A stretch of 64,000 nt of DNA from Owenia fusiformis (lineage: Eukaryota > Annelida > Polychaeta > Sabellida > Oweniidae): the NCBI GenBank assembly GCA_903813345.2, contig CAIIXF020000001.1:21657915-21721914 (forward strand), given 5' to 3'. The translations under genes were made by a program, and so were the position numbers. Shown piece after piece: positions 25,663 through 39,041 of the stretch; position 1 is the first letter of the stretch; every line of letters begins with the position of its first letter. A model generated the notes under the pieces. The model did no database searches. It had not been told where the DNA came from and saw only the letters and a program-made list of their open reading frames with translations.

Positions 25663-28600
25663 TACACTCTGTTAAGCATGATAAAAGGCAAGAAGTTTAG
25701 TTAGAAATAAAAGAGTTATCTCATGAATGGGACCCTTACATGGCTCCTAAAAGGTAGAAGACACTAAATGGTGTGACACTATAAGCTGAATTTTGTCCAC
25801 ATAGAGCATGTGCACAATACTAAAGACATGTAAAATTGAACTGTCAAAATAATAGAAATTACTCACCAGCTCGCCTCTACCGGAAGTTATGATACGTTAT
25901 GGTGTAACTACGGTAATTAATTTTAAAATATTGAAAAAATCAACAACATTCAATTTCTAGGGTGTACAACCATTTTCGAGCGAATTTGCCGATATAATAA
26001 CAATATTTTTGAGTTCCCCTAGGCTATATATAAACTTCATCAATACACAGTATATTCAACATAGGTTTTGCTTCTCGATTTTTAAATATCACTATGCAAA
26101 GACAGGGACTCATTTTAGGTAAAATCATTGCTTCACCAATGAAAATTAAAGGGAACGTTAGCTCACAAAATAAATAAATCCATTACAATGTTAAGTATAT
26201 GATTTGAAAGATTGTCTGGATTATGTGTGATCGATTGATGCATAAACAAACATATTCATTTCAACTTGCAGGCCTCCATTCTGGCTCATGTATAGGCCTA
26301 ATACGCCACATTGCCTTATGTATTGTACTGCCCATGCGTGCATACTTAATGCGTGACGTCACATCGACAGAGATCAGCGATCAAGTTTGACTAAAAAATT
26401 AAAAGATCCACACTTAACAGCACAAAAATGATATCAATGATCGCCTATTTTATATCAAATAAGTGTAGGATGTAAGGTTTAACATTTTTCATGTTATTTA
26501 GTATTTACAGAAGCAGAGCTTGTAAAGAAACCAAGTTTTAAATTCCGATTTTGACTGTTGACAAAAATAAAGAAAAGAGAGAAAGAGGCGACTTGTTAGA
26601 AACAATGACATGAAATTGTGAATAAAAAAGATATTATTGTGGGTTTTATTTTTTGAGAGTTCATCAAATAAACTCATGTGTATTAATTTAATTATGTATT
26701 GTAATACCTCTCAGTTCTACCAAGGATTATAAAAACTGATCGAAATGGCTTCGTTTTTAAAGATCTAATAGCAAAGGTTTTGCAAAAATAAATCAATGTA
26801 GTATAAAACAAATGTATGTATTATGAAGAAATAAATATATAATGAAAAAAATAGATATGTGTTTGTAATATTGGTATAAACTTAAGATTAAAAAGTGTCA
26901 CTATCTCTTTTATTTTTCAACAAATATAGGCTCACGTGACATGTGACGCGGGGCAGTCAATTTTGATCTATCGTAGACCATATCAGTATCAAATTACTGA
27001 TATTTCAACCTCGTCTTGCGAGGCCATTTTGATTTGAAACATCTTGAATTTGGTGTCAAAATGAAGCTGGTCACGCCCACTTTCAGAGTTATCAATGAAT
27101 CATTTACTACGACTACTATATTCATTTAGGAGGCGTGTAAAGTTAACCAATCAGAAAGACAATTGTTCCATATATGGCAGTTCATTAACATATTCAGTGT
27201 TTACTACTGCTTTTCACGTCATGACAACACGAGTAGTAACCAATCAAGATGCCGTATTTTATCACGTGAGTTCAGAGTGACACGCACGCGACATGTCTGG
27301 GGTGATCGCGATGTTGAACAATTTCTTCTCGGAATTTGTCCAGAGAAATCAGCGATTCTAAATTAAGGTAGGATCTGCCATTTTTTCCTGTACAAGTTAT
27401 AACTTATCTCTATCGAATCCTAAAGTTTTGGAAGAAGATATGAAGCGTAGGTTTAAAAACGAAGCGATTAATTTGACGATCTGATTTTGCAATTTGCAAT
27501 GGCCAATTTACTGCAAGTCCAGTGCATGTATTTGACAAGAGATAGCGCCAAGTCTGGTATCTAAATGCTTGTTAAGCCACTCAAAAACAAGATCCATATC
27601 TTCTAAATTTGATAACTTTGCAGAAAACCTGTTTTCATAATCTGTTTTCCGCGTCTAGATTCAAACTGAGTATGATAATAGGATCGCTGGAATCTTCAGT
27701 CAATGGCAACGGGTCTTCATTCCAGAACTCACATTTTTAGTTGATTCTCCGTCATAGTTCTTGTTTAAAGTCCCCATATCTGCTCTCTTACTGCCATACT
27801 TGCACACATTTCCCCTCCTTAAATTGTCTTCATTCAAATTACACCCTCTCGCCGATTTATATAGTCATTTCCCAGAACCCGGGAATCAGAATCGCTGATG
27901 TTTGCCATATTGAACATATTATATGTACTGTAATATCTGTACATTGACTGCTACGCGTAATGGTCACGTGACTAGCGCGATACAGGAAAAATGGGGAATT
28001 TCGAAACAACATTTTTTGGGCACTTTTATTGCAAATTTCAGGTATTTATAAAGTGTTTGTGGTATAAAATATAATCCACAGACATAAATGAACATCCAAA
28101 CTAGATGTTTCATTAAGTTTTGGAGCCTTTTTTGCTCTTAAATCAACATCTTTAAAGTATAAAAAACACTACCCTACCCGGAAGTAGTATAACATGTATA
28201 TTGAAACCATGTGTAAACTGTAAATCACGTGAATTGGCTGATGCAATCAGGATGTGACTAGTACAAAGTAACTATGATGCAATCAGGATATGACTTGTGC
28301 AAAATAATTGGTTTCACCTAGAATTCGCGATCTTTGCTCTTTAGCATAACATGAAGACATGTTTTGTGTTTAAGTAGCTAGATTCAAATACAAACTAAAT
28401 GAATATAACATAAACCAACCATCATTTGTTCCAATCATGGCGAATTTTCAAGGAAATACGTGTAACTGAATGTAAATCAACAGCGGAGCTCTTCAATTAT
28501 GAGGTGAGAAAAATGTAAAAATAAAAACAAAAATAAATCTCACAGAATAGAGCTATTTATACGATTCTAAGTACATTTTAAGTGCTCCATACATTAATGT

Positions 28601-29107
28601 AAGTATAAAAGCCATTAACCTCAACTGGGAAGCACTTTCCAACTATTTTTACGGCTTGAATTGTAAGAAAATGGCACTTATCTCAAAAAATGGAAAATTG
28701 AAAGAAGCTCAATTTATTGTGAAGATGAAGTTTATATATATCTGTATATGGGGGTGCGAATATATAGTCATAGTATGGGCTAATTCGCTTAAAAATGGCG
28801 ATATATACCTCAGAACTTGTATTTTGTGATTTTTTCAATATTTTAAAATTAATTACCGTAGTTACACCATAACGTATCATAACTTCCGGAAGAGGCGAGC
28901 TGGTAAGTATATTTCAGTTCTTTTGACAATTCAATTTTACATGTCTTTAGTATTGTGCACATGCTCTATGTGGACAAAATTCAGCTTATAGTGTTACATC
29001 ATTTAGTGTCTTCTACCTTTTAGGAGCTATGTAAGGGTCCCATTCATGAGATAACTCTTTTATTTCTAACTAAACTTCTTGCCTTTTATCATGCTTAACA
29101 GAGTGTA
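25663..29107. repeat. Large inverted repeat (arms ~340-400 bp) between the Rag and EXTL3 genes
   Basis: The left arm, about 25663-26000, is repeated in reverse complement at about 28730-29107. The outer end is TACACTCTGTTAAGCATG and the inner anchor is CATAACGTATCATAACTTCC. Arm similarity looks near 90 percent at the outer part and fades inward. Each arm carries GAGGCGAGCTG followed by a donor-like gtgagtaa (left arm, minus strand, after 25867) or gtaagtat (right arm, plus strand, after 28902). The central ~2.7 kb has no convincing ORF. It could be a foldback transposon or an inverted duplication of a first exon and promoter. Confidence 0.75.
26932..28232. promoter_or_regulatory. Cluster of four TCACGTGA E-boxes (CLEAR/M-box type)
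   Basis: The palindromic octamer TCACGTGA occurs at 26932, 27262, 27964 and 28225. The third is the full ten-base GTCACGTGAC. A CRE-like TGACGTCA lies at 26354. MiT/TFE factors (TFEB, MITF) and USF bind such sites. I noticed only one other TCACGTGA in the window (41763). The cluster lies between the divergent Rag and EXTL3 genes. Regulatory function is inferred. Confidence 0.45.
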
Positions 29108-29177
29108 ATTTAACAGTGATAGAATTTGAATAGAATAGAATTTAAAACCTTAATCTAACATTTAAAAATAGATCTAT

Positions 29178-29416
29178 ACAGTTGGGGACAAAAATAAATG
29201 ACAGGTCGATTTTCGATCACCAATTCCTAATTATGGTGGTCTGAAAGCCCATAATTTCAAATATTGTCTAGATATATATCCCTTTAAATTTGTATATTTT
29301 ACATTTTGTATAATCTCATCCACTGATGTATGGCCTCTTGTAAATTCTCTTATTTTTAACATGGGAAATCCTCACTTCAGCAAATCCACCTGTCATTTGT
29401 TTATGTCCCCAACTGT
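29178..29416. mobile_element. Compact Tc1/mariner-like MITE (239 bp) with TA target duplication
   Basis: TIRs CAGTTGGGGACAAAAATAA and TGTTTATGTCCCCAACTG are flanked by TA on both sides (29177-29178 and 29416-29417). A TA target and ends starting CAGT fit the Tc1/mariner superfamily. It is the short relative of 23135-24916. Confidence 0.8.
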
Positions 29417-30073
29417 AGACTATAAAAGTGGTTCAAGCTTCACAAAAACTGTGTTTGTTTCATATAAATCATACTGCATTAATAAAGAAGAACCATTTGT
29501 TCTCACAAATAATATGAAATTCTTATTGCCATAGCTTTAGAAATAGCAGAGGATATATCATAAGCTGAAATATTTTCTAAAAACACCTACCGCCATCTTG
29601 GATGAAAATCATGTGACCTGCACATGAATTTGTTTCACTATGCATTCCCTGTCATAAAATAGCTATATTTTGTCAAACAATTGTATTTTGTATTGTGATA
29701 CTAAATATCATATGCCAGAAATATGTGTAACTTTGAAAATTAAGGGGTTTTCTTGGTATTTCCCATGCGACATTTAAAGAAACATGTTGACTTCCTATTT
29801 CCGGTTTTAAGTGGAATAAAAATGTTCGAAGTTATCTCATAATTAAATCAGTTTGGTAAGTCAAACTTATGTTATTATCGTAAATTAAGGTACACAACTT
29901 CGTTTGATAGTGTCTTTTCTAAGTCGACAGAATTTAGGAATATATTTATCTCTGAAGCAACAAAGCAGTCCATGTCTTCTCAAAAGTGATTTTCAGCATC
30001 AAGCATGTTTTTCATTGGTTTCATTTAGATTAGACTTGCCTATCTAAGATAGATTTTTGCACATGTTAAGAAA

Positions 30074-30178
30074 TCCTACCGGTCCGAGCCGCAATCGTCC
30101 AAATCCCATTTGTCCGATTTGTCCAATACCAATCGTCTGAATCCCAATCGCCTGAATCCCATTGGTCCGAATCCCGCC
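30074..30178. repeat. Short degenerate tandem repeat (AATCCCATTGGTCCG type)
   Basis: About seven imperfect 12-15-bp units alternate GTCCGAATCCC and AATCGTCC-like words. No coding content. Confidence 0.75.
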
Positions 30179-32814
30179 TTTAAACTTAATTTTAAGATCA
30201 AGATAAAGATGCAAGAAATGTAAGAACGTGGAATAAACCATCAAGTTGATGTGTGATTATTGTGTGAAACTTTCATTGGTCCATTGATTAAAAAAAATTC
30301 TCCCAACCTTAATCCATGTTTGTATGTATTGTCGGGGCGATAAAAGTCATACTAATATCAAGTTCCAACCCGCACAATTGAGTTAAGTCAAACATATATA
30401 CATGAAATCAATCCCACGTTATATACACGAGAACTTGCTTATTGTTTCATATCGAGTCATTGAGTCTCAGCTCCCGGGAACTAAGTCAAAAAATATTTGT
30501 GAAAACGCTTTGCAGATTGTTATAAGGACCTATATTTTGATCAATTGTGGAAATATACGTGAAGAGGAGTGTCAAACAAAACTGAAATGATGTGTTCAAA
30601 ATCGGACCCTGTATATTTCAATGGGGATAAAACCTGAATGTAAAAAATCTGTTCCCGTAATTTGAGCTCTTCACCACGGGAGGTGAGGATATTGATAGGA
30701 GGTGAGGATATTGTTGTCATTCTGAACTGTCGTATATAAGTCTATTATACAAGTTTTATTTTCTGCTCCCACATTGCGTCAACGTCAGGCTTTATTTCTG
30801 ATTGTATACGCTCTTGTAATATTCATGCAAACATAAAATATGAGTTTGAATGAAACGCCCATTGAAGCAAAATGTTAGATAAAACCCACAATTTTTATGA
30901 CTATGAAGATCTATTGATTTTTTGACGTCTAGATAGGTTGTAATAACTGTTTTTTCACCTAATCTTTATCTAATTGTTGCCCTTGAAGACCATTGTTGCT
31001 TGATTTGTAGCAAAAATACTCGCTCAATGAAAAATAAATCTTTGTTTTGCATATGAAATTGCATAGAGTATTGTAATTAAATGCAGGTTGGAATGAAATG
31101 ATTGAAGCATTGAAACCTAATGTACCTTCAATATTAAAATAAAAGATGTTTAAGAATAGAACAAAGAATTTTGCATTTTGTGGCACAGAAAACTGGCATG
31201 TATGGAATTGGTTATAAGGTGCAGATCCATGATCCAGGATTCTGTGTTAATGGGGGGGGGGCGTACTTATAACTGAGAGCAAAGCGAACTGCCTGAGTGA
31301 GCGTAGCAAACAAGTTCGAGAATAGGGGGTTCTCCCCCAGATAATATTGAAAATTGAACATCATTTGTTGCATTCTGACCAATTCCAAAATTTCGAAAAT
31401 TGAACATTCCTGGGTCAGATTTCAACGTATGCAATGGGTTATTGACAATCCATAACAATATATTTTGTCCAATCTATCTGTCTTTTTAGGGGGGGGAGGG
31501 GGGCTAGTGGTTATATGATTACATGCTATAATGGTCTGTCAGCCTTTTTGTGAAGGTGTGACTCATTTGAGAGCATGTTGGACTCATGTTGAGTGCCAGT
31601 TTTTAGAATATCATATATCAACTGATATCAAATATAAAGCATTCGTTCTCTTTAATGTAAGAGCTGCTAGAAAGATGGTGCTTCAAAAAACAAGTAGACA
31701 TGCTTTACATCTAAGGCAGTCACTGAGATATACAGATATGTTGATAGATTACTCTTGACCATCAGGATACTTGCAAGTCATTGAAAGTACATTCAGCCTT
31801 TATCCTATAGTTTATTAATTAATGATCCTGTATGTTGAAGATGTGGACTATATGAAATAAAACTTGTATGATAAGTTCGTAAAAATTAATTACTTTGTCG
31901 AGCAAACTGTCAGTGTTGGTCGGAAATAATAAATTGATAGAAATAATTTGGATAATTGGATCTGCTGGTTAAAGAGGAAATGGTAAAATATCTGTTAATC
32001 ATTATTTCATTACTGTTATTACTATTCTTCCATAATAACAGTAAGCTATAAATGTAATAAAAGTTGCAAAAATAGAGGAAGCAATCTATACCACTGACAT
32101 ATGCACGAAAGAGTGAACACTTAAAAATCTGTTATTTGACAAACATAGCTGTAGTTAATAGGGACTGTACTGGCAATTATTCCAGAAAGGAGTTGACTTA
32201 GATACGAGAAAGTTCTAATTAGATTGGTAGGTACTTTCTCTTCATAAATTTCAAGTTGTTTAAAAACATTATTTTATTGGGATCCTTTTTTATTTTCGTA
32301 CTTTCAAGACATTTTGTAAAGGAGGGGGGGGGGGGTCTTAATGCAAGACTATGTGGCTCTGTTTAATAAACATTGTATATATCGAAGCAAGAAATAAAGG
32401 ATTAACAATATTTTCAGCTAAAAATTTATATAAGATATATTTACAAGAGCTAGACTTGCTTAATATTGGTAATAGGGATAAACATAAAAGGAATGGAGAT
32501 GAGTTTATAGTACGTTTCAAAAGATTGTTTCAATTTTACAGTATTTTTTGCGGTTATAATTCCATTTCATGCTCATATTCTAAGTCAAACATTTCTGACT
32601 TTATTTCAGGATTATACTATCATTTAAAGGTTACGTAAGAAAAAAATAAAATGATGACATCTCATAATATATTGGATATTTTAACTAAAACTTCTATATT
32701 TGATCAGCTTGTTCAATCAGCCTCTCTTGTATTAAAAATTGACCAGATTTCAAAAAATTATCAAACAGGAAAATAACTGCATATTTTTTATGCACAATTG
32801 CAGAAAACCCTGTC

Positions 32815-33000
32815 TTAGTGAACACCTCTCTCAAGTGAACACCTATGCCTAATGAACACCTCTTCTCACATATACTCTATCACATTCTGTATAAGTTGCC
32901 TCTCTAGTGAACACCTAGCTATAGTGAACACCTACCTATAGTGAACACATTTTTTGTGGCTCCATAGTTGTTCACTATACACAGGTTTTACTGTACAGTA
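32815..33000. repeat. Dispersed repeat with GTGAACACCT units and a TACACAGGTTTTACTGTA end
   Basis: Six GTGAACACC(T) words precede the end TATACACAGGTTTTACTGTA. The same end occurs at 50441-50466 and 57334-57352, and a variant at 62265-62280. These look like termini of one dispersed transposon family; TACAGTAAAACCTG-type ends are common in animal Tc1/mariner-like elements. Confidence 0.6.
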
Positions 33001-34345
33001 TTTGCAAAGGTAGCTATAGCTGAGTGGTCATATCATATCTAATACTTGTCCGCTTTATCTTCTACTTGTCCAAGAGATCAAATAGAACAACTTACAAGTA
33101 CAAATAGCATCATCAAGTGGAGTATGTTTATACTCTATTTATCTTAAATCTCTAATTATTCAGTAATTTATAGCTCTGATTATCCTGGGAGAAGATCTAG
33201 CTTAGTCATTATCTTAATTATGAAACTTCATTATCTGCATTAACTCTGTTTACTTAAGACTTAATTGAAGACAAAAACATAGGGCTGATTCTTAAGCTGA
33301 CATCAAAGGAAAATATTGGCAAATAAGTTCTATGGTGAGCCAGATCACATTTTTCATGTTTCTTTGTTTATCTTGACCCTTTGTTAATCTTGACCCTAAC
33401 AAGTTTGATTTTTTTTCAATATTAGATACTTCACACTGGCGTATCTGGGGAAGGAGCCCAGGCTCCCCCCCCCCTTTGGGTAGGCCCAGAAACAAAAAAT
33501 TGGGCCCACAAAATTTTGATGTTTTTTTTTAATTCAATAAAAACATTCTTCATTGATTGTCTATAGCTTTACAGTGGACATTATAATCTGTTCTCTAGTG
33601 GGGTTGTCATAGTTGTTGTTGTATACCATCACCTGTTCAGTTGGAGGTTGTTGGCACTCGTCCTTTATATCAGTAGGTTGGAGGTTTGTGAGGGGAGTGA
33701 CTTATTACAATGTAGATGTTCTATTAATGTAATACTGCCCTCCAGGAGTCTAAGATTTCTGGCTTTGAAGACTAATTGAATCTCCCAAAGAGTTAATCTG
33801 GTTTTGTGATTTGTTTAAAGTTGGATTAAGCCACAGGGTTGTTATGTAAGGTAGGGGTGAGCTAATTAACTCTTGCAAAGTATATTTACTTCATTATCAT
33901 AGCATAGATCAACTGCAAATTAACTATTGTGTAACAGAGTCTGATCTTCTGTGATTCTGTGAGATGGAGATTAGTGTAAGTTAATTAGAGTAGTCATGTC
34001 ATGATTATGAGGATAGAATTAATGGACCCATTGGTTTAAAGATAAATTTGATGTATGAGGTGCTCGGCAAGGGACTTTACTGAAGATATGAAGATCTTTC
34101 ACTGAAACTACTTGATGGATGATTTTGTCTCTATGACTTTAGGTCTTTATTTCTGGTTTCTTTTGAAAGACACTCATAATAGTCTTGTATGAATTCTTTG
34201 ATTCTACTATCTACTTGTCTTCAGAGGATTTGAAGTGTATTGGGGAGTTGTATGAGGGAGTCACGACATTGTGAAACTCATCACATCTTTCTGTTTTTCC
34301 AACGAGGAATTTTAAATGAGGAACTGATGGAATGTTTTGGTCTCT

Positions 34346-34484
34346 CAGGCCCATAGCCAGGGGAGGCTCAAGGGTTCAAGTGAACCTGGCCTTAATTCTT
34401 TTAAAATCATGCAGTTTTTCACCATTCTGATCACTTTTCAAGTGATATTGGCCATTTTTTCCGGCAATCCCGGCCACTGGCCTG
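34346..34484. mobile_element. hAT-like MITE (139 bp)
   Basis: The ends CAGGCCCATAGCCAGGGG and CCACTGGCCTG are inverted. The element shares its core (CATGCAGTTTTTCACCAT) with 12233-12394. TCTCT flanks both sides, a possible partial target duplication. Confidence 0.65.
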
Positions 34485-36909
34485 TCTCTCGCAATGAGTT
34501 ACAAAGGGGTACAAGCAGGACTCAGCACACAGATTGTTGTCCATCAAAAATTTACGAAATAGAAATTGCATATCATATTAACCAATGGTCGTATCTGTTT
34601 ATAAGGCCAGTCTTTATTGGTAATATACTCAATTGGGCGTAGCTCCTACTTTTACCTTGCTTTCTAGAAATCATATTTTTTCATCAAAATATCATTTTTC
34701 TTAATATACAGCTTTAACATATGAGCCAAGCAATAAGTGCCATTTTTTAATTGATTCTATAAATTTGTATATAGAACTGCGCTAAATGTTGATCAAACAT
34801 TAATTGTTGTATAAAGTAATGAAATTCAAAACCTTTGCGTAATCACGTGTCAATACTTATACATAATTGAGATCGTTTTTTCAAATATTTTTTAGAAGCT
34901 TGGTCCTGAGAATATGTCAACGTGCCCTATTTGTAGGTTACAGTGTTTTGTTTTTCTACCACATCAGTATATAATATACTTTATGAAAGAGTTCCATGTT
35001 AGAGCAAAAAACAATGAACAAGTAACACCAACAACATGTTTTTGATTTTCTCTTTGTTTGTGAAACTCATAAAAATGCGATAGCTGATACTGCCATAAAT
35101 GGTCCATATTGTCTGAATGAGATACATCTTAAGTTGGATAAGATTTCAAGCCATTCCTTGATTCCTCTGTTGATATGATATGATCCAGTCGAAGATAATG
35201 TCAAACTGGTACTTGTACTATATCAATATGCTCTATTTTAGTGTACTGTATACCCATTAGTTGGTTAACTTTATTTTCATAAAATAACTGCATATGTCTC
35301 AATCCTGGTGACTGGCAGGATTGAGGCAAATATCATACTTCAGGATGTTACAATTTGAAAGGGTATTCCTTTGAATTTACCTTTTGCATTCATTTGACTT
35401 TTGCTTCTTAAAAGAGATCTTCATTTGTAACTAAACTCAGTCAGTCTTGGGGTATTTTGAATTAAGACTTCACTCATATAGAAGAATAGCTTAATTGTTC
35501 ATATTATAAAAGCAATATATTTCTGATAAAAATAATTTATTGTTTCCATTGTTCAACATTAACTACCCAACCTGAGTCTGATATGGTATATACTTACTGC
35601 CTTCTTTTGAAATATTTAGTAACTTTACACATCCTTTGAGAGGAGTATACTTGGAGAATTCTGCCAGACCAGAGTTGCTTTCAACAGTTGATTAGCTATT
35701 TCTTCTCAGTTTGCCTGGGGATGAAATTGACTTTAGGATTCAAACGTGAAACATAGTACTTTGTAGTATCTAGCCATTTCAAAACAACTATAGCACTTCT
35801 AAGGATTACTAAAAACAAGTAAGTGAAATACAGGAGAGTTGAGATAATTGTAATATCAGGTATAAGAGAATACAAGTAAAAATATAAGGAAATTATCAGA
35901 GATGGAGAATGAACACAAATAGAGAATTCCCAGATACAATTATCAATTATATATTAGTACATGTATAGGAAAGTATAACATATTTGTTTTTAAATTTTTC
36001 AGATTTTTTTCATGAATAAAGGAATGTACGTAGTTTGAAGTAAGTTGATGACCTGCAACAGCGCACAATTATGTCAATGCAATTTAGCCTCAGTATCTTT
36101 CTATAAAGCTTGTGGTTTGTTAGATATTTTGTCTGTCCAGATCTCCTCCGAGATAGACTTATTTAACTAACATTGGGGGAGAGGGGGGGCTAAAAGGTAA
36201 AAATTTGTCTTAAGTACCCCGCCTTATCAATATTTTAAATTGTTTATTAGAGTCATAGGGTCACCACGTGCACATTTAAAATCTAAGGTGTTCCAATTGA
36301 TTTAACATTCAGTAAATGTAAATTGATTATAGAAACTGTTTCTTACGCTTGACTGGACTAGCCTAGTAGTATATATACAAATAGACAACTCAAAGCTTTT
36401 TTCTCAGTCTACCTGCTGATAAATTAAGCTTCTTGTCTACTGGTTTCCATTGACCATGAGGTAATCTTTTTTTAACGAAGCTTAACTACTTTGTTAACTG
36501 GGGATAAGTGTTTTGTTCATCATTCTCATAAAGCAGGCACTGTATTGGGAGAAATAATTGAGGATTTACAGCACTGAAAGATACTGTATCTGAAATATAG
36601 TTAAGTAAGTGCCGTTGTTCATCTTGGTTCAAAATGGGATGTTAGATTTGAACCATCTTATACAGTTTAGGAAATAGCTATTATAGTCATTCATACAAGC
36701 TTAATGACTGCTCAGGTCATGTTTTTTGCAAATGTTTTTTAGCATTTATACAGGACTTTTTCAGATTTAAAAGGATTTGATTCAGTCACTGGCTGAGAAA
36801 ACTTCTATAGAGGAATTTAATCATACAGTACATGTTTTGGAAAGACAGACGAGCAAATAGACCACTTTGTTAAGTTTTTTGAGGAAACATTTTTCTTTTA
36901 TATTTTCAG

Positions 36910-36962
36910 GGAACTAATGAGTTTGCCAAAGAAATGTAAGGAATATCAATAGGAATAAAAAT
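36910..36962 (+). other. Candidate small 5' noncoding exon of EXTL3
   Basis: A pyrimidine-rich acceptor (cttttatattttcag) and a strong donor (AAT|gtaagtta) bound 53 nt. This lies in the DNA where EXTL3 leader exons should be. Splice signals alone are weak evidence. Confidence 0.25.
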
Positions 36963-38487
36963 GTAAGTTAACATTTATTTAAATAAATTTGGTATATTCA
37001 ATCAGTCAATCATTCGGTCATCCAGTCATTTAGTGTGTCATGTTATAGCTACAACTCTGGATAACTGTCACCAAAACATCTAATCTAATCACACGACAAA
37101 GAAAAAGTTGAGCTCAGGATGTTTGGTATGAAATTAAAAGTGTATTTAGTGTATGATGTAAATATGATGTTGGGATTGTCATCTTATCAATTATTTTAAG
37201 AAATAATACTGTAGATGAATTAGTGCCATGGTGTCATTAATTTATTAATTTATGTATGATGTTATAGTTTATGTGTGAGTAAGAAATATGATTACTTTTT
37301 TCAACATATATCTCCCAGCATTAAAGCAAGTGGGTGCCGCACTCTCCTGAGATTTTAAAAACAGGCTTGCACGACTGACTTGAAAATCCATTTGCACCCA
37401 CTTGAAAATGAGAAAAATCATGAAAAATGGTCATATTTTGATCAATTTTGCTCTGAACTGTGAAAATGAAAATTTTGCACACACTTGAGAAAAAATCCTG
37501 TGGAGAACACAGAATTCTGTATTCAGTATCAACTTAAGTGTCCCATCTGAAAAGTAAAACTGGTGTCTCATGTTTAACTAATTACTCTTGAGGTGTCTTG
37601 TATGAAAAATCTCCATATGTAGATCTAACGTGAAAAGCAAGTACTCATGGCCCCTATGCTCAAACAGTGAACTGTTACTTCATTAATTTTGTACAGGAAA
37701 AAACATAGTGCCACTTTTTATCCAAATTCCTTGAGTAGTTGTCAAAAGCTGTTAATTCGTAAGGAATTTTTAGAGGATACTCTTTATTATGCCCATAGCA
37801 AATTATAAACTTCATATGAATATATGGAAAATATGATCAACAATTTCTCAAACTGTGAGAGGACCAAAGAAACTGCAATTATAAGTCAATTATCTATCAT
37901 TGAAAACTTGAAATGAATGCTTATGAAAAATTGTTTTCAGCCAAAAATAAATAACTAAATAACCGATCGTAATCGAGAATTTTTAATACATGTATACTGT
38001 ACATTAATTTGATTGGAATCTAAAATTCATAGTGTCAAATATTTGGCTTCCTTCAACTTTAACACTATACAACATTTTTGCAGGGGATTTAAGAGTTGTG
38101 ATAATATCCAGATTATCTCCGCTGACAGGATTTCTCTAGCCTAAGGTCATTCCAACTCTAGTAATCAAAATCTATGGATAATAAACTTAGAAATATTTCC
38201 GCTATCAGATAAGTGTCTGGAGTTTTGCCACTTATAAGATGTAAACTTGCAAGAAATGTATACAATCGTCTGACCACAGATATAGCTGGATTTTCAAAGA
38301 ACGATTTTTTTCTGTTTGTTATTTACATACTAAATCATTCATTATAAATAATTAATCTGAACCAAGAAACCAGGGAATGTAGTTCAGTCACTCTACGATT
38401 ATCTTACAATGGGAGGCTTGTAACAAATGCTATAGTGCATGTAGGATATCTTTGCATCATATTTTCAGGTAAGAGGGGTGGATATAT

Positions 38488-38725
38488 AGAGGTTATTTAA
38501 TGAGAGGGATGGAATATGAATTTTATTTCGAGGGAAAATGTGAAATATTGGACCTTGGGTCTTTGGCCCTCGGTCCAATATTTCATTGTATTGCCCTTCG
38601 AAATGACTTTATTGTACTATTGAGACTCTCGGGCTGTCACCCTTGGTCAATATGATATTTTCCTCAATATTACATTTACCCACGAGATAAAATTTATATT
38701 TTATCCCTTCCATTAAATAACCTCT
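38488..38725. mobile_element. Palindromic MITE, copy 1
   Basis: AGAGGTTATTTAATG(A)GAGGG at the left pairs with CCCTTCCATTAAATAACCTCT at the right. The middle also pairs (GGACCTTGGGTC and GGCCCTCGGTCC). Confidence 0.75.
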
Positions 38726-38878
38726 ATTTATTACATGATAACATCTTTTCCCAGGGAAATATACTCGGAATAGAATTGATATTTAAAAAAATCCTGTATC
38801 AGTCAAAATCCTGTAACAGATCCCATATTGGATCACGTATCAGCCAAAATCCAATATCAGAACTGTTGTGGAATCAAT

Positions 38879-39041
38879 AGGTTATTGACGATTGTGATAG
38901 AATATGAATTTTTTCCTTGAGAAAACATGATATTGGTCTCGGAAGTTATATTGACACTCAGGCTATGACCATTTATCAATATGATACTTTCTCTCAGAAT
39001 AAAATTCATATTCCATCCCTCCCATTAAATAAATAACCTCT
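38879..39041. mobile_element. Palindromic MITE, copy 2 (eroded)
   Basis: A second member of the 38488-38725 family. It has a degenerate left end (AGGTTATTGACG), a GAATATGAATTTT arm, and a well-kept right end (CCATCCCTCCCATTAAAT). Confidence 0.65.

Noticed and set aside
33005-33060. tRNA-like A-box (TAGCTGAGTGGT)
   Set aside because: No anticodon arm or B-box follows, so it is too weak even for a SINE call.
34337-34642. 101-codon plus-strand ORF
   Set aside because: It largely covers an hAT-like MITE, and no protein family was recognised.
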